The position numbers and the translations under genes are program-made. The notes below the pieces were generated by a model, which saw nothing but the letters and a program-made list of their open reading frames with translations, was not told the origin of the DNA and made no database searches. This document shows positions 53,071 to 62,514 of a stretch of 64,000 nt of DNA, piece after piece. Source of the DNA: Rhodobiaceae bacterium UBA4490 (GTDB taxonomy: Bacteria; Pseudomonadota; Alphaproteobacteria; Parvibaculales; Parvibaculaceae); contig DGNO01000005.1 in the NCBI GenBank assembly GCA_002389665.1, positions 402,859 through 466,858 of the forward strand, given 5' to 3'. Position 1 is the first letter of the stretch, and each line of letters begins with the position of its first letter.

Positions 53071-56040
53071 ATGAGAATGACGGAAGCCGAAACGACGCCT
53101 TATCTGGGACTGGAAGTGCCGCCCCAACCGTTTGACGCGGCGCGCGCGGCAGGCTTTCTTGCCGATCTCGAAGAAGAGGTGAAAAAGCTGGAAGGGGCCG
53201 AAGGCGCCGCCCTGGAGGCGCTCATCCAAAGCCAAAAGCCGCTCCTCACCGCCATTCTCGGCAACTCGCCTTACCTCACCCGGCTCATCACCCGCGAGCC
53301 GGCCCGCCTGCGCCTGCTGGACGGGCCGCCGGATGCGGCCTTCGACGCGCTGCTGTCGCGCCTAAAAGAAGAGGCCATAGAGGCCAGGAACGAGGCGGCG
53401 CTCATGGCGGTGCTGCGCCGGGCGAAGGCAGAGGCTGCGCTCCTTATCGGCGCGGCGGATATTGCCGGTAAATGGACGCTGGAAGAGGTGACGGGCGCGC
53501 TCACCCGGTTTGCCGATCAGGCGGTGGACCAGGCGACCGACTGGCTTTTGCGCGATGCTCAGAAGAACAAATTCATTGCAGAGCTCGACGCGGAAGAGCC
53601 TGCCAAAGGCACAGGCTTTCTCGTTCTGGCCATGGGCAAATACGGGGCGGGTGAGCTCAATTATTCCAGCGACATCGACCTTGTGGTGTTTTTTGAGCCG
53701 GGCCGTGTTTCGCTTTGCGAGGGGCGGGAGGAACAGGACCTTTGGGTGCGCATCGCCAAGAGCCTTGTGAAGCTCATGCAGGAACGCACGCCGGACGGTT
53801 ATGTCTTCCGCACGGATTTGCGTCTGCGCCCGGACCCGGGCAGCACACCCCTTGCCGTCTCGCTGCCCGCCGCCGAGCAATATTACGAAAGCCGGGGGCA
53901 GAACTGGGAACGCGCGGCGTTCATCAAGGCGCGCCAGGTCGCCGGGGACAGCGAAATCGGGGAAATGTTTCTGAAAAACATCCGCCCCTATATCTGGCGC
54001 AAGAATCTCGACTTCGCCGCCATCGAAGACATTCATTCTATGAAGCGGCAAATCCATGCGGTGCAGGGCCATGGCAAGATCGCCATTGCCGGGCACAATA
54101 TCAAGCTGGGGCGCGGCGGCATCCGCGAGATCGAGTTTTTCGTTCAGACCCAGCAATTGATTGCGGGCGGGCGCGATGCGGATTTGCGCGGCAAGCGCAC
54201 GGTGGAAATGCTGCGCGCGTTGGCGGAGAAGGAATGGATCACGCCGCAGGCCGCCGAAGAGTTGGTGGAGTCCTACCGGTTTTTGCGCACGCTCGAACAC
54301 CGCCTGCAAATGGTCGAAGACGAGCAGACCCATTCGCTGCCGAAAAGCGAGGAAGACCTCGAGCGGATTGCAATTTTCTCCGGCTATAAAGACCGCGCGT
54401 CTTTCGATGAAGCGCTGCGCGCGCATCTTTCGCGCGTGCAAGGGCACTACGCAGCGCTGTTCGAGAAAGCCCCGCCGCTTGCCGAAGAAGGCGGGAGCCT
54501 CGTTTTTACCGGCACGGATGATGACCCGGAAACCGTGCAAACCTTGAGCGATATGGGCTTCAAACGGCCCTCTGAAATGATGGAAATGATCCGCGGCTGG
54601 CATACGGGCCGCTTCGCCGCCACTCGTTCGCCCCGCTCGCGCGAGCGGCTGACGGCGCTTATGCCGGCGCTCTTGAAAACGCTTTCGCAAACCGCAGATC
54701 CCGATGTGGCCTTCACTCGCTTTCATAAATTCATTGAGGGCCTGCCCGCAGGCGTGCAGCTTTTCTCGCTCATCTATGCCAATCCGAGTCTTCTCGGCCT
54801 TATCGCGGATATTTGCGGCACCGCGCCCCGCCTTGCCAATCATTTGAGCCGTAATCCGGCTGTGCTCGATGTGGTGCTCGACCCGGAATTCTTTCAGGTG
54901 CTGCCGCGCGGGCCGGAGCTGGGCGAAGGATTGCGCCAGGCGCTTTCCACGGCGCAGAGCTATGAAGGCGCGCTCGATGTGGCGCGCGTCTGGGCGCGCG
55001 AGCAGCGCTTCCGCGTCGGCGTGCGCGTGCTCTCGGGCAGCGCCGATGCGGAAGAAGCTGGCAGCGCTTATTCGGCGATCGCGCGCGAAACCATTCAGGC
55101 GCTTAAGCCCGCCGCCCTCGGCGAAATCGAGCGGCGCTATGGCAAAGTGCCCGGCGCGGACATGGCTGTGGTCGCCATGGGCAAACTCGGCAGCGGCGAG
55201 ATGAGCGCGGAATCCGATCTCGATCTCATCGTGATTTACGATGTCGATGATGGAGAAGCGGTCTCGAACGGGCCGAAGGAGCTCGGCGTCACACAGTATT
55301 ACGCCAAAGCCTGCCAGCAGCTCGTCAATGCGCTTACCGCGCCGACTGCGGAAGGCAAGCTCTATGAGGTTGATATGCGCCTGCGCCCTTCGGGCAATGC
55401 CGGGCCCATCGCAACGCGCTATGACAGTTTTGCCGCTTATCAGGAGGGGGAAGCCTGGACCTGGGAACATATGGCGCTGACCCGGGCGCGGGTGGCCGCA
55501 GGCCCGGCGCCTCTTGCCCAAAAAATCGAAACCGAGATTTCCCGTGTGCTCCGCAAGCCACGGGACCCGGTAAAATTGGCCGCGGATGTCGCCGATATGC
55601 GTGCCCGCATCGCCAAGGAATTTCCTGCTTCCGATCCCTGGGAGCTGAAACATGTGCGCGGCGGGCTCATCGATCTTGAGTTTATCGCCCAGTATCTTCA
55701 GCTTCGTTACGCCGCCGAAATGCCGGAGATCCTCTCCCCCCATACGCGCGGGGTTTTCGAGGCCGCAGGACGGCTCGGCATTCTGCCCCCCGCCGAGGCC
55801 GATTTGCTCTTGCATGCCATCGATCTGGTGTTGAACCTTACCCAGGTCGTGCGCATTTGCGTGACGGGCACGCTCAACCGCGAGGAAACCAATATCGGTT
55901 TGAAGAACCTGCTTGCGAGAGTAGGGGATGCGCCCGACTTTGAGGCCCTGGAGGCCGATCTGAGGGAAAGCCAGAAAGCGGTGCTGAGCTTGTTTGAAAG
56001 CTTGATTGGGGGGCTTTCCAAGACCGATAGCTCTGGCTAG
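53071..56040 (+). CDS. glnE: Bifunctional glutamine synthetase adenylyltransferase/adenylyl-removing enzyme
   Basis: A 989-residue enzyme that adenylylates and de-adenylylates glutamine synthetase in response to PII. Seen: two nucleotidyltransferase halves, each with the GxGE...SDxD signature (AMGKYGAGELNYSSDIDLVV around residue 192; AMGKLGSGEMSAESDLDLIV around residue 702), FRTDLRLRPDPGSTPLAVSL, KLGRGGIREIEFFVQTQQLI, and HVRGGLIDLEFIAQYLQLRY. The ATG at 53071 is chosen over upstream shadow starts (AAGG lies 4 bases upstream). The degP–two-component–glnE order matches rhizobial genomes. Confidence 0.97.
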   Translation: MRMTEAETTPYLGLEVPPQPFDAARAAGFLADLEEEVKKLEGAEGAALEALIQSQKPLLTAILGNSPYLTRLITREPARLRLLDGPPDAAFDALLSRLKEEAIEARNEAALMAVLRRAKAEAALLIGAADIAGKWTLEEVTGALTRFADQAVDQATDWLLRDAQKNKFIAELDAEEPAKGTGFLVLAMGKYGAGELNYSSDIDLVVFFEPGRVSLCEGREEQDLWVRIAKSLVKLMQERTPDGYVFRTDLRLRPDPGSTPLAVSLPAAEQYYESRGQNWERAAFIKARQVAGDSEIGEMFLKNIRPYIWRKNLDFAAIEDIHSMKRQIHAVQGHGKIAIAGHNIKLGRGGIREIEFFVQTQQLIAGGRDADLRGKRTVEMLRALAEKEWITPQAAEELVESYRFLRTLEHRLQMVEDEQTHSLPKSEEDLERIAIFSGYKDRASFDEALRAHLSRVQGHYAALFEKAPPLAEEGGSLVFTGTDDDPETVQTLSDMGFKRPSEMMEMIRGWHTGRFAATRSPRSRERLTALMPALLKTLSQTADPDVAFTRFHKFIEGLPAGVQLFSLIYANPSLLGLIADICGTAPRLANHLSRNPAVLDVVLDPEFFQVLPRGPELGEGLRQALSTAQSYEGALDVARVWAREQRFRVGVRVLSGSADAEEAGSAYSAIARETIQALKPAALGEIERRYGKVPGADMAVVAMGKLGSGEMSAESDLDLIVIYDVDDGEAVSNGPKELGVTQYYAKACQQLVNALTAPTAEGKLYEVDMRLRPSGNAGPIATRYDSFAAYQEGEAWTWEHMALTRARVAAGPAPLAQKIETEISRVLRKPRDPVKLAADVADMRARIAKEFPASDPWELKHVRGGLIDLEFIAQYLQLRYAAEMPEILSPHTRGVFEAAGRLGILPPAEADLLLHAIDLVLNLTQVVRICVTGTLNREETNIGLKNLLARVGDAPDFEALEADLRESQKAVLSLFESLIGGLSKTDSSG

Positions 56041-56235
56041 GGAATTGCAACTGCCAGCCAGAACGGATCCGGCCCTTTGCGCCGGAAGCGGGCACCTGGC
56101 CCTTTAGGTCAGGGTTGAACTGGCCTTTTGTGGTTAACCCCGCAAAAGGCAGCATTCGGGCCGCTTCTGTGCCGAAAAGGGACGTGCCATCTCTGCACAA
56201 GGGTGCAGGGGCTGTCTGTTTTGGAGCTAGGCTTG

Positions 56236-57858
56236 ATGGAACGGTATGATGTTGTCGTGATTGGGGGAGGGGTGAACGGCCTTGCAGCCGCCGCCCGTCT
56301 TGCGCAATCCGGCTTCGCCGTTCTGGTGCTGGAGCGCGGTGAGCAGCCGGAAGCCGCCGCCCTTGCCGGTGAAATCGTTCCCGGCTTCAAGGCGCCGCCC
56401 TTCGCGCTGCCCGGCGGTTATCTCGACCCTAATTTCGTTTGCGCGTTGGACCTTGGCCGCCATGGGCTGCGCACTCTGCGCCTCGATGGCGGCGTTTCGC
56501 TTTTCGGTGACGGGCGCTATGTCGCCTCCTATAGCGATGCGGGCGTCATGACGCGCGAAATTCAGCGCCACAACAAGCGCGATGCGAGCGCCTGGACGCG
56601 GTTCGCACGGGACATGCAGCGCCAGGCCCGGAGACTCGAAAAACGTATTCTCGAAGAACAGCAGGACCCGGCACGGCGCAGCCCCGCCGTCATCCGCAAG
56701 CTGGTGCAGGATGTGCGCGAGCTGGTGCAAAAACCCGCCCATGAGCTCCATGACGAAGCCCGCGTCTGGCTGCAATCGATGGATGCTTTTCTCGACGGGT
56801 ACTTCCAAAGCGATCATCTGAAAGCGCATATCGCGTCCGCCGCGCTGCCCGGCCATGCGCAGGGCCCGTGCGGCCAGACAACGGCCGCGCTTCTTCCGCT
56901 CTTGTGGATTGGGGAGCGCAGCGGCGGCATGCCCGCGCGCCTCATGCCGCAAGGGGGCCTGCCTGCGCTTACCAAGGCCATCGCCAATGCGCTGAAAGCG
57001 GCAGGCGGTGATATTCGCTTTGGGGCGGAGGTCGTGGATGTGCGCATGGAAGGGCGCAAGGCCGCCGGTGTCGTTCTTTCCGATGATACGGAAATCGCCG
57101 CGCGCTGCGTGCTCTCCGATCTTGATGTGAAGCACAGCTATCTCGGCCTTTTTAACTGGTCCTCGCTGCCCAAGCGCTATGTGGAAGAGATCGGCCATTT
57201 CCGCACCGAAGGGGTGACGGCGCAGCTCGATCTAGCCCTCTCCGGCTTCCCGGAATTTCCGGATCTGCCGGAAGGCTGCCCGGCGCTTGCCGGCGGGTTG
57301 CGCCTGCCGGGTTTCCTGGACGACATGGAATGGGGCTTTGACGACTGGCAGGACCACACGCCGCCGCGCCGTCCGCTCATCGATATGTCTTTCCCGAGCC
57401 TTGCCGACCCCTCCCTTGCGCCGGAAGGCAAGCACCTGGCGAGCATCACGCTCCATTACGTACCTTACGAATTGCATGACGGGTCCTGGAGCGGCGCGCG
57501 CCGGGCCGAACTGGTGCAGCTTGTCTTGAAGAAACTGGAAGCGGTGAGCCCCGGCTTTATCGAGCGGATCGAAGGCTACCGCCTTGCCCTGCCGCGCGAC
57601 ATAGAAGAACAGACCGGCCACACGCACGGCGATCCTTTCGCAGGGCAAATGAACCTCGATCAGCTTTTCTTCAACCGGCCGGTACCCGGCTTTGCCGCTT
57701 ACGAAGGACCGGTGGAGAATTTCTATCTTTGTTCGGCAAGCGCTCATCCGGGCGGCGCCGGGCTTGGGATCGCGGGTTATAACGTCGCCGAAAAACTGCT
57801 CGGCTCACTGAACGGCGGCAGCGGCCTCTTCCGCCGGAACAAGGGAGCGGCGGCATGA
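56236..57858 (+). CDS. FAD-dependent oxidoreductase, phytoene-desaturase-like (first of pair)
   Basis: A 540-residue flavoprotein. Seen: a Rossmann FAD motif VVVIGGGVNGLAAAARLAQS near the N-terminus, then LVLERGEQPEAAALAGEIVP and PNFVCALDLGRHGL, long middle, and a C-terminal FAD-contact segment FYLCSASAHPGGAGLGIAGY, as in CrtI-like and PYROXD2-like amine/ carotenoid oxidoreductases. The start at 56236 fits the Rossmann motif position and has GGAG about 10 bases upstream. It overlaps the next gene by 4 bases. Substrate unknown. Confidence 0.88.
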   Translation: MERYDVVVIGGGVNGLAAAARLAQSGFAVLVLERGEQPEAAALAGEIVPGFKAPPFALPGGYLDPNFVCALDLGRHGLRTLRLDGGVSLFGDGRYVASYSDAGVMTREIQRHNKRDASAWTRFARDMQRQARRLEKRILEEQQDPARRSPAVIRKLVQDVRELVQKPAHELHDEARVWLQSMDAFLDGYFQSDHLKAHIASAALPGHAQGPCGQTTAALLPLLWIGERSGGMPARLMPQGGLPALTKAIANALKAAGGDIRFGAEVVDVRMEGRKAAGVVLSDDTEIAARCVLSDLDVKHSYLGLFNWSSLPKRYVEEIGHFRTEGVTAQLDLALSGFPEFPDLPEGCPALAGGLRLPGFLDDMEWGFDDWQDHTPPRRPLIDMSFPSLADPSLAPEGKHLASITLHYVPYELHDGSWSGARRAELVQLVLKKLEAVSPGFIERIEGYRLALPRDIEEQTGHTHGDPFAGQMNLDQLFFNRPVPGFAAYEGPVENFYLCSASAHPGGAGLGIAGYNVAEKLLGSLNGGSGLFRRNKGAAA

Positions 57859-59447
57859 TGGAACATGATCTGGCCTATGATGCGATCGTGATCGGCGCCG
57901 GCCATAACGGTCTTGTCGCGGCTGCCTATCTTGCCGAAGCGGGGAAACGCGTTCTCGTGCTCGAGGCGGGGAGCGATGTGGGCGGCGCGGCGGTGACGGC
58001 GGAAATTGCACCGGATTATATGTCTTCGGCCGGCGCGCATTTGCTCTATGCCTGGCCGCAGCGCATCGAAAAAGATTTAAAGCTCGCCAAGCACGGTTTT
58101 GAAATGGCGAGCCGCGACATGGTGACCGTCGCGCTCGACAAGGACGGCAAGCATCTCGTGCTGCCGGCATCCTCACGCGCCGATATTGCGCGGCTGAAAG
58201 ACCGCTCGCCCCGCGATGCCGAAGCCTACGGCCCTTTCATGAAGCGCGTTCAACGCTATGCGGGGCTTTTGCAGCCGCTGCTCGAAAAGGGCCTGCCGGT
58301 GCCGGGCGAGGGGGCGAAGCAAGCGGCAACGGATGCGCTTTCGCTCATCTGGCGGTTTGAGAAAATGGGCGAGGAAGACCGCCAGGAGCTGGGCCGCTTT
58401 CTGCCTGCCAGCATGGCGCAGGTGCTCGACCGGACGTTCGAGGACCCGCTTATAAAAGCTGCTCTGGCGATGGATGCGACGCTCGGCCATCACATGGGGC
58501 CGAAATCCCCAGGCTCGGCCTATCAATATATTTACCGCCTGGCACAGCAGAACATTGCCGGTGGCAAAATGGGATATCCGGCAGGCGGTATCGGCGCGCT
58601 GCCCCAGGCGCTTGCCCGGCTCATCGGGGAAAGCGAAGGGCGCGTGCGCACGAACAGCCAGGTGCGCCACATTCTCGTTTCGCCCGACGGCAGGACCGAA
58701 GGCGTCGTGCTGACCGACGGCACCAAGTTCCATGCGCCCATCGTGCTGTCCAGCCTCGATCCGCGCCGCACCTATCTCGACCTTTTAGGTTCTGCGCATC
58801 TTGCGCCCGAACAGACACGCCGCCTCGGCAGCTGGCGGATGCAGGGCGCTTGCGCCAAGATCAATCTTGCGCTGGAAGGCCTGCCCATCATCGAAGGGCT
58901 GGAAGAGCGTGAATATGGCGGGCGCTGGCTCATCGCGCCGGACATGACGGCGATGGAGCGCGCTTTTGTGGCGGCCAAGCGCAACGAGCTTGCCGTAGAC
59001 CCCATCATGGAAATCGTGCTGCCGTCCTATCACGATCCACGCGCTGCCCCGCCCGGCCATCACACTATGTCAATCCTGCTGCCTCATGTGCCTTATGAAC
59101 TGGAAGGCGGCTGGGAGGCGCGGCGGGACGAGTTCACCAAGCGTGTCGTCGATGCGGTGGCCGTTTATGCGCCCGACATCAAGATCAAGCTCATTGCGGG
59201 GGAAATTCTGACCCCGCCGGAAATCGAGCGGCGCTTCGGCGCGCCGGGTGCCGGCTGGCATCAGGGCGATATGAGCCTCGATCAGACGCTGCTTTTCCGT
59301 CCCGGTTATGGGCTTTCCCATGACGAAGGCCCGGTTGAGGGGCTATATCTATGCGGCAGCGGCACGCATCCGGGCGGCGGGCTCACTGGCGAGCCGGGGC
59401 GTCTTGCCGCCGCGCATGTGCTGGAGGGGGGAAGCGCTCATGTCTAA
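57855..59447 (+). CDS. FAD-dependent oxidoreductase, phytoene-desaturase-like (second of pair)
   Basis: A 530-residue paralogue-like flavoprotein. Seen: AIVIGAGHNGLVAAAYLAEA at the N-terminus, LVLEAGSDVGGAAVTAEIAP, GGIGALPQALARLIGESEGR, and a C-terminal GLYLCGSGTHPGGGLTGEPG segment that closes over FAD. The active-site loops differ from the first gene, suggesting different substrates or a heterodimer. ATG 57855 or the next codon is the start. It overlaps the GcvT-like gene by 8 bases. Confidence 0.88.
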   Translation: MMEHDLAYDAIVIGAGHNGLVAAAYLAEAGKRVLVLEAGSDVGGAAVTAEIAPDYMSSAGAHLLYAWPQRIEKDLKLAKHGFEMASRDMVTVALDKDGKHLVLPASSRADIARLKDRSPRDAEAYGPFMKRVQRYAGLLQPLLEKGLPVPGEGAKQAATDALSLIWRFEKMGEEDRQELGRFLPASMAQVLDRTFEDPLIKAALAMDATLGHHMGPKSPGSAYQYIYRLAQQNIAGGKMGYPAGGIGALPQALARLIGESEGRVRTNSQVRHILVSPDGRTEGVVLTDGTKFHAPIVLSSLDPRRTYLDLLGSAHLAPEQTRRLGSWRMQGACAKINLALEGLPIIEGLEEREYGGRWLIAPDMTAMERAFVAAKRNELAVDPIMEIVLPSYHDPRAAPPGHHTMSILLPHVPYELEGGWEARRDEFTKRVVDAVAVYAPDIKIKLIAGEILTPPEIERRFGAPGAGWHQGDMSLDQTLLFRPGYGLSHDEGPVEGLYLCGSGTHPGGGLTGEPGRLAAAHVLEGGSAHV

Positions 59448-60681
59448 CATTCTCGTTCGCCCTGACTTTGAACCCGAACACCATAACGACGTTCTGGAAA
59501 AACATGCGCCGCCGCGCGCCGACCTTTTCGAGGCCGCGCGGGACATTCTGCCATTCGAGATACAGGCCGAGCCGACTTGCCTGCACAGTTTTGCCGCCAC
59601 GGTATGCCGCACCAACGAATGGGCGGCATGGAACGGCTATACGACGCCGCAGACCTATGTCTCGCTCGCCAGCGAGTATGAAGCACTGCACGCGCAGGCA
59701 GCGCTCGCCGACATGTCCTGGCTGACGAAATACCGCATCAGCGGCCCGCAGGCCGAAGAGTTTCTGCAAAAACTCGTCACCCGCAATGTCGCCGCCTTGC
59801 CGGTGCATAGGGCCGCGCGGGTCTTCTTCTGCGACATGGGCGGCAAGATCGTGGGCGAGGGCGTGCTCTTCCGCCTTGAAGAGGAAGAGTACCGGCTGAC
59901 GGTGGAAGGCAACCATCTGGATTGGCTGGACGCCACGGCAGAGGGCTTTAATTGCGCCGTTGAAGATATTTCCGGCACGCTCGGCTGTCTTGCTCTGTCA
60001 GGTCCGCAGGCGGTCTCTATCGCCCGCCAGCGCTTCGGCGATGCGGTTGCGGCTCTGCCGGCGGGTCATGCGGTTTGGGCCGAGCTTCATGCCGCGCCCG
60101 TCTACATTTCCCGCACCGGCTCGCTCGGGCGGGAAGGATTCGAGATTTGGGTGGATGCGGAAGATGCGCCGGTCATCTGGGGCTCGCTTCTGCGTCACCA
60201 TAAAGACCTGCTGCGCCCCGCAGGGCTTGCCGCTTGCGAGCTGCGCCGGCTGGAGCGGGGCATTGCCCGGTTCGGGCGGGACTATTTCGGCGCCGAATGC
60301 GCGGTGGACCCGGAAGCCGCCCGCACACCATATGAATTAGGGGCGGGCGCCTTCGTCGATCTTGAGAAAGGCCCCTTTAATGGCCGCGCCGCGCTGGCCA
60401 AGGCCAAGGAAAAGGGTGCGGAATGGTCTCTCGTCGCGCTGGAAGTCTCCGGCGGTGAGCAGGCCAATTTTGCCGCCGTCTATTGCGGCGATGACCGGGC
60501 GGGCAGCGCCACCTCCACCGGCTGGTCACCGGTCCTTTGCGCCAATATTGCGCTTGCCACGATCCGCACCGAAACGCTGGCCGCCGATGAAGGGTTCAAC
60601 GTTCACGCCGAATTTCCCGGCGAGGTGGCGGTGCGCCGCGCCCGGCTGCCCGCAAAAATCGCCCGCCGGCCGCTTTTTTAA
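59440..60681 (+). CDS. GcvT-family aminomethyltransferase-like protein
   Basis: A 413-residue protein with a folate-binding aminomethyltransferase fold. Seen: EYEALHAQAALADMSWLTKY, ISGPQAEEFLQKLVTRNVAA, VFFCDMGGKIVGEGVLFR, a GREGFEIWVD segment typical of folate-binding GcvT-like proteins, and EFPGEVAVRRARLP at the C-terminus. Family members include glycine cleavage T-protein and demethylases such as DMSP demethylase. The start at 59440 has GGAGGGGGGA upstream; earlier starts lie inside the flavoprotein gene. Its partners suggest an N- or S-methyl/amine oxidation route feeding one-carbon metabolism. Confidence 0.88.
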   Translation: MSNILVRPDFEPEHHNDVLEKHAPPRADLFEAARDILPFEIQAEPTCLHSFAATVCRTNEWAAWNGYTTPQTYVSLASEYEALHAQAALADMSWLTKYRISGPQAEEFLQKLVTRNVAALPVHRAARVFFCDMGGKIVGEGVLFRLEEEEYRLTVEGNHLDWLDATAEGFNCAVEDISGTLGCLALSGPQAVSIARQRFGDAVAALPAGHAVWAELHAAPVYISRTGSLGREGFEIWVDAEDAPVIWGSLLRHHKDLLRPAGLAACELRRLERGIARFGRDYFGAECAVDPEAARTPYELGAGAFVDLEKGPFNGRAALAKAKEKGAEWSLVALEVSGGEQANFAAVYCGDDRAGSATSTGWSPVLCANIALATIRTETLAADEGFNVHAEFPGEVAVRRARLPAKIARRPLF

Positions 60682-60841
60682 GGCTTTCCTGGGCCCCGGA
60701 AAAAAATCCGACTTTTTTCAGTTTCCGGCGACGGAATCTGCGCTGCCATCCGTTTATAGGGGCAAGCGCATGGGACAGGTATGCATGCCCCCTCGGACAG
60801 ATGCATCCCTCAGCCTCCTCGATCGATCCCCTGCGCCAATA

Positions 60842-60887
60842 GGACCGGCCGGCGGGCTTCTCCCCCCTCGGTTCGCCGGCCGTGTCC
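60842..60887 (+). repeat. Long-arm hairpin in the leader of the EF-hand gene
   Basis: Arms 60842-60854 and 60874-60887 can pair along 13 bp with one bulge, with a 19-base loop; the core is a perfect 8-bp GC-rich palindrome. It lies about 40 bases upstream of the ATG at 60927, so it could be a leader structure, but no ligand or protein is identified. Confidence 0.5.
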
Positions 60888-60926
60888 TTGAGCGAACAGA
60901 TTGAGGTCAATGAATTGGAGAGAGAT

Positions 60927-61388
60927 ATGAAATCCTGGATGAAAGTTACCGGCGGTGCCGTTCTCGGCTTGAGCCTGGCAGCGGGCATTGCTGTTGCCGA
61001 AAATCAGGGGCCGCGCGGCGGCAAAATGTTCGACAAGCTCGATACGAACGGCGACGGCAAGATCACGCAGGAAGAAGTGGCGGCTGCCAGAGAGGCGCGC
61101 TTTGCCAAAGTGGATGCGGATGGGGACGGCTTCGTCACCCAGAAAGAAATGACCGCCCATATGATGGCGCGTCATGAAGAGCGCATGAAAAAGATGTTCG
61201 ACCGTCAGGATGCCGATGGGGACGGTAAGCTGGCTGCCGGTGAATTCGGCGGTCACGGCGAAAAGATGTTCGAGATGATGGATGCCGATGGTGACGGCGC
61301 GGTGACGAAGGAAGAAGCCAAGGCTGCGCGTGAGAAAATGCGCTCTCACCACGGTAAGGGTCCGCACGGCCCGGGCGCTGGCGAGTAA
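60927..61388 (+). CDS. Secreted EF-hand calcium-binding protein
   Basis: A 153-residue exported protein. Seen: a signal peptide (GAVLGLSLAAGIAVA) and four EF-hand-like loops: DTNGDGKITQEE, DADGDGFVTQKE, DADGDGKLAAGE and DADGDGAVTKEE, each with the Dx[DN]xDG calcium ligands, ending in a His/Gly-rich tail (MRSHHGKGPHGPGAG) that could also bind metal. It is immediately upstream of an ECF sigma gene, 95 bases away, followed by a Metal_resist-type sensor. The set looks like a calcium- or metal-responsive unit. Confidence 0.9.
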   Translation: MKSWMKVTGGAVLGLSLAAGIAVAENQGPRGGKMFDKLDTNGDGKITQEEVAAAREARFAKVDADGDGFVTQKEMTAHMMARHEERMKKMFDRQDADGDGKLAAGEFGGHGEKMFEMMDADGDGAVTKEEAKAAREKMRSHHGKGPHGPGAGE

Positions 61389-61483
61389 CCGTCTTTTCAA
61401 GCTAAGCTCTGCGGTGGACCATCTGCCGCAGAGCGGGGTCCGGGCTGTGGCGCTTGGGCCCGGCCCGCAGAAGTGAGACGCGC

Positions 61484-62062
61484 GTGAGTGAAGAAAGCGA
61501 CGAGACGCTTTTAAAACGGCTTGCCGCGGGGGAGGAACGGGCCGCAAAGCTTTTGCTGGCACGGCATCTCCCCCGCGTGCTTGCGCTTGCCCAGCGCATG
61601 CTCGGCGCGCGCAGCGAAGCGGAAGATGTGGCGCAGGAGGTTTTTCTGCGCATCTGGAAAGAGGCAGCACGCTGGCAGCCTGGACGCGCGAAATTTTCGA
61701 CCTGGGTGCATAAAGTGACGAGCAATTTATGCATCGACAGGCTGCGGATGCGAAAAGCTGCGCCGCTTGAAGAGGTGGCGCTGATCGCCGATCCGGCGCC
61801 GGGTGCGGAAAGCCGGGTGGCGGAGAAGGAGCAATCGGCAAGGGTGGCGGCGGCCTTGCAATCCTTGCCCGAGCGCCAGCGCCTCGCTCTCATCCTGGTG
61901 CATTATCAGGAGCTGGGAAACCGGGAGACGGCGGAGATTATGAACTGCACGGTGGAAGCGGTGGAAGCGCTTCTGACCCGGGCCCGTAAGGGGCTCAAGG
62001 AAATGTTGCTGAAGGACGGAGCCTTCGATGCGCCGGTAAAAACGGCAAGCGGAGAGAGATGA
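61484..62062 (+). CDS. ECF-family RNA polymerase sigma factor
   Basis: A 192-residue sigma factor. Seen: region 2 (LARHLPRVLALAQRMLGARS; EDVAQEVFLRIWKEAARWQP; FSTWVHKVTSNLCIDRLRMR) and region 4 (LQSLPERQRLALILVHYQEL; ETAEIMNCTVEAVEALLTRA). GTG 61484 is preferred over TTG 61454, which puts the typical N-terminus just before region 2. The anti-sigma-like gene overlaps its end. It would direct transcription of stress genes, probably including this cluster, when released. Confidence 0.92.
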   Translation: MSEESDETLLKRLAAGEERAAKLLLARHLPRVLALAQRMLGARSEAEDVAQEVFLRIWKEAARWQPGRAKFSTWVHKVTSNLCIDRLRMRKAAPLEEVALIADPAPGAESRVAEKEQSARVAAALQSLPERQRLALILVHYQELGNRETAEIMNCTVEAVEALLTRARKGLKEMLLKDGAFDAPVKTASGER

Positions 62063-62514
62063 TGAGTGCAGCGGACAAAGACGAACAGCGTTTGGACGCG
62101 CTTTTGGTGGCCTATGGCGCCGACCCGGCGCGCTGGCCGGAGGAAGGGGCTGGAGCGCTGGCGGCGCGCCCGGACCTGGGGGCAAAGATCGCGCAGGAGC
62201 GCGCGCTCGATGAGATGCTGGACGCTTTCAATGTCGAGGAACCGGACGCAGCATTGAGCGCGCGGATTTTGGCGGCCCGTCCTGGGCGGGAAATGCGGCA
62301 GGGGACTGGACTCTGGCGCGCGCTGATGAGTGCGGTCTGGCCGGAAGGGCCGTCCTGGGTGCCGATGGGGACCTGCGCCGCTGCGCTGCTGCTTGGTCTT
62401 TATATCGGCGCTTCTGGCGCGCTGACGGCTATGTCGTCGGACCCGCAGACGGAGAGCGCGCTTTTGTCGCTTGCCATGGCCGATAGTGTTTTCGAGGAGA
62501 ACTGGAATGAGTGA
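62059..62514 (+). CDS. Probable anti-sigma factor (membrane-anchored)
   Basis: A 151-residue protein with a cytoplasmic N-terminal half (LDALLVAYGADPARWPEEGA; IAQERALDEMLDAFNVEEPD) and one membrane segment (MGTCAAALLLGLYIGASGAL, about residues 103-122). Its start overlaps the sigma gene (ATGATG at 62059-62064) and its end overlaps the sensor-like gene. The position and topology fit the anti-sigma of an ECF unit; there is no clear zinc-binding ZAS motif, so the mechanism is uncertain. Confidence 0.72.
   Translation: MMSAADKDEQRLDALLVAYGADPARWPEEGAGALAARPDLGAKIAQERALDEMLDAFNVEEPDAALSARILAARPGREMRQGTGLWRALMSAVWPEGPSWVPMGTCAAALLLGLYIGASGALTAMSSDPQTESALLSLAMADSVFEENWNE

Noticed and set aside
53362..55815. 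817-codon open frame on the minus strand opposite glnE, the longest antisense frame in the window.
   Set aside because: The plus-strand frame is a full, motif-complete GlnE. The antisense frame has no recognisable domain and reflects the high GC content at third codon positions.
60733..60754. GGAAT...CGTT arrangement upstream of the EF-hand gene, resembling an EcfG general-stress promoter.
   Set aside because: The spacer is only 13 bases, shorter than the usual 16-17, so it is not reported as a promoter.
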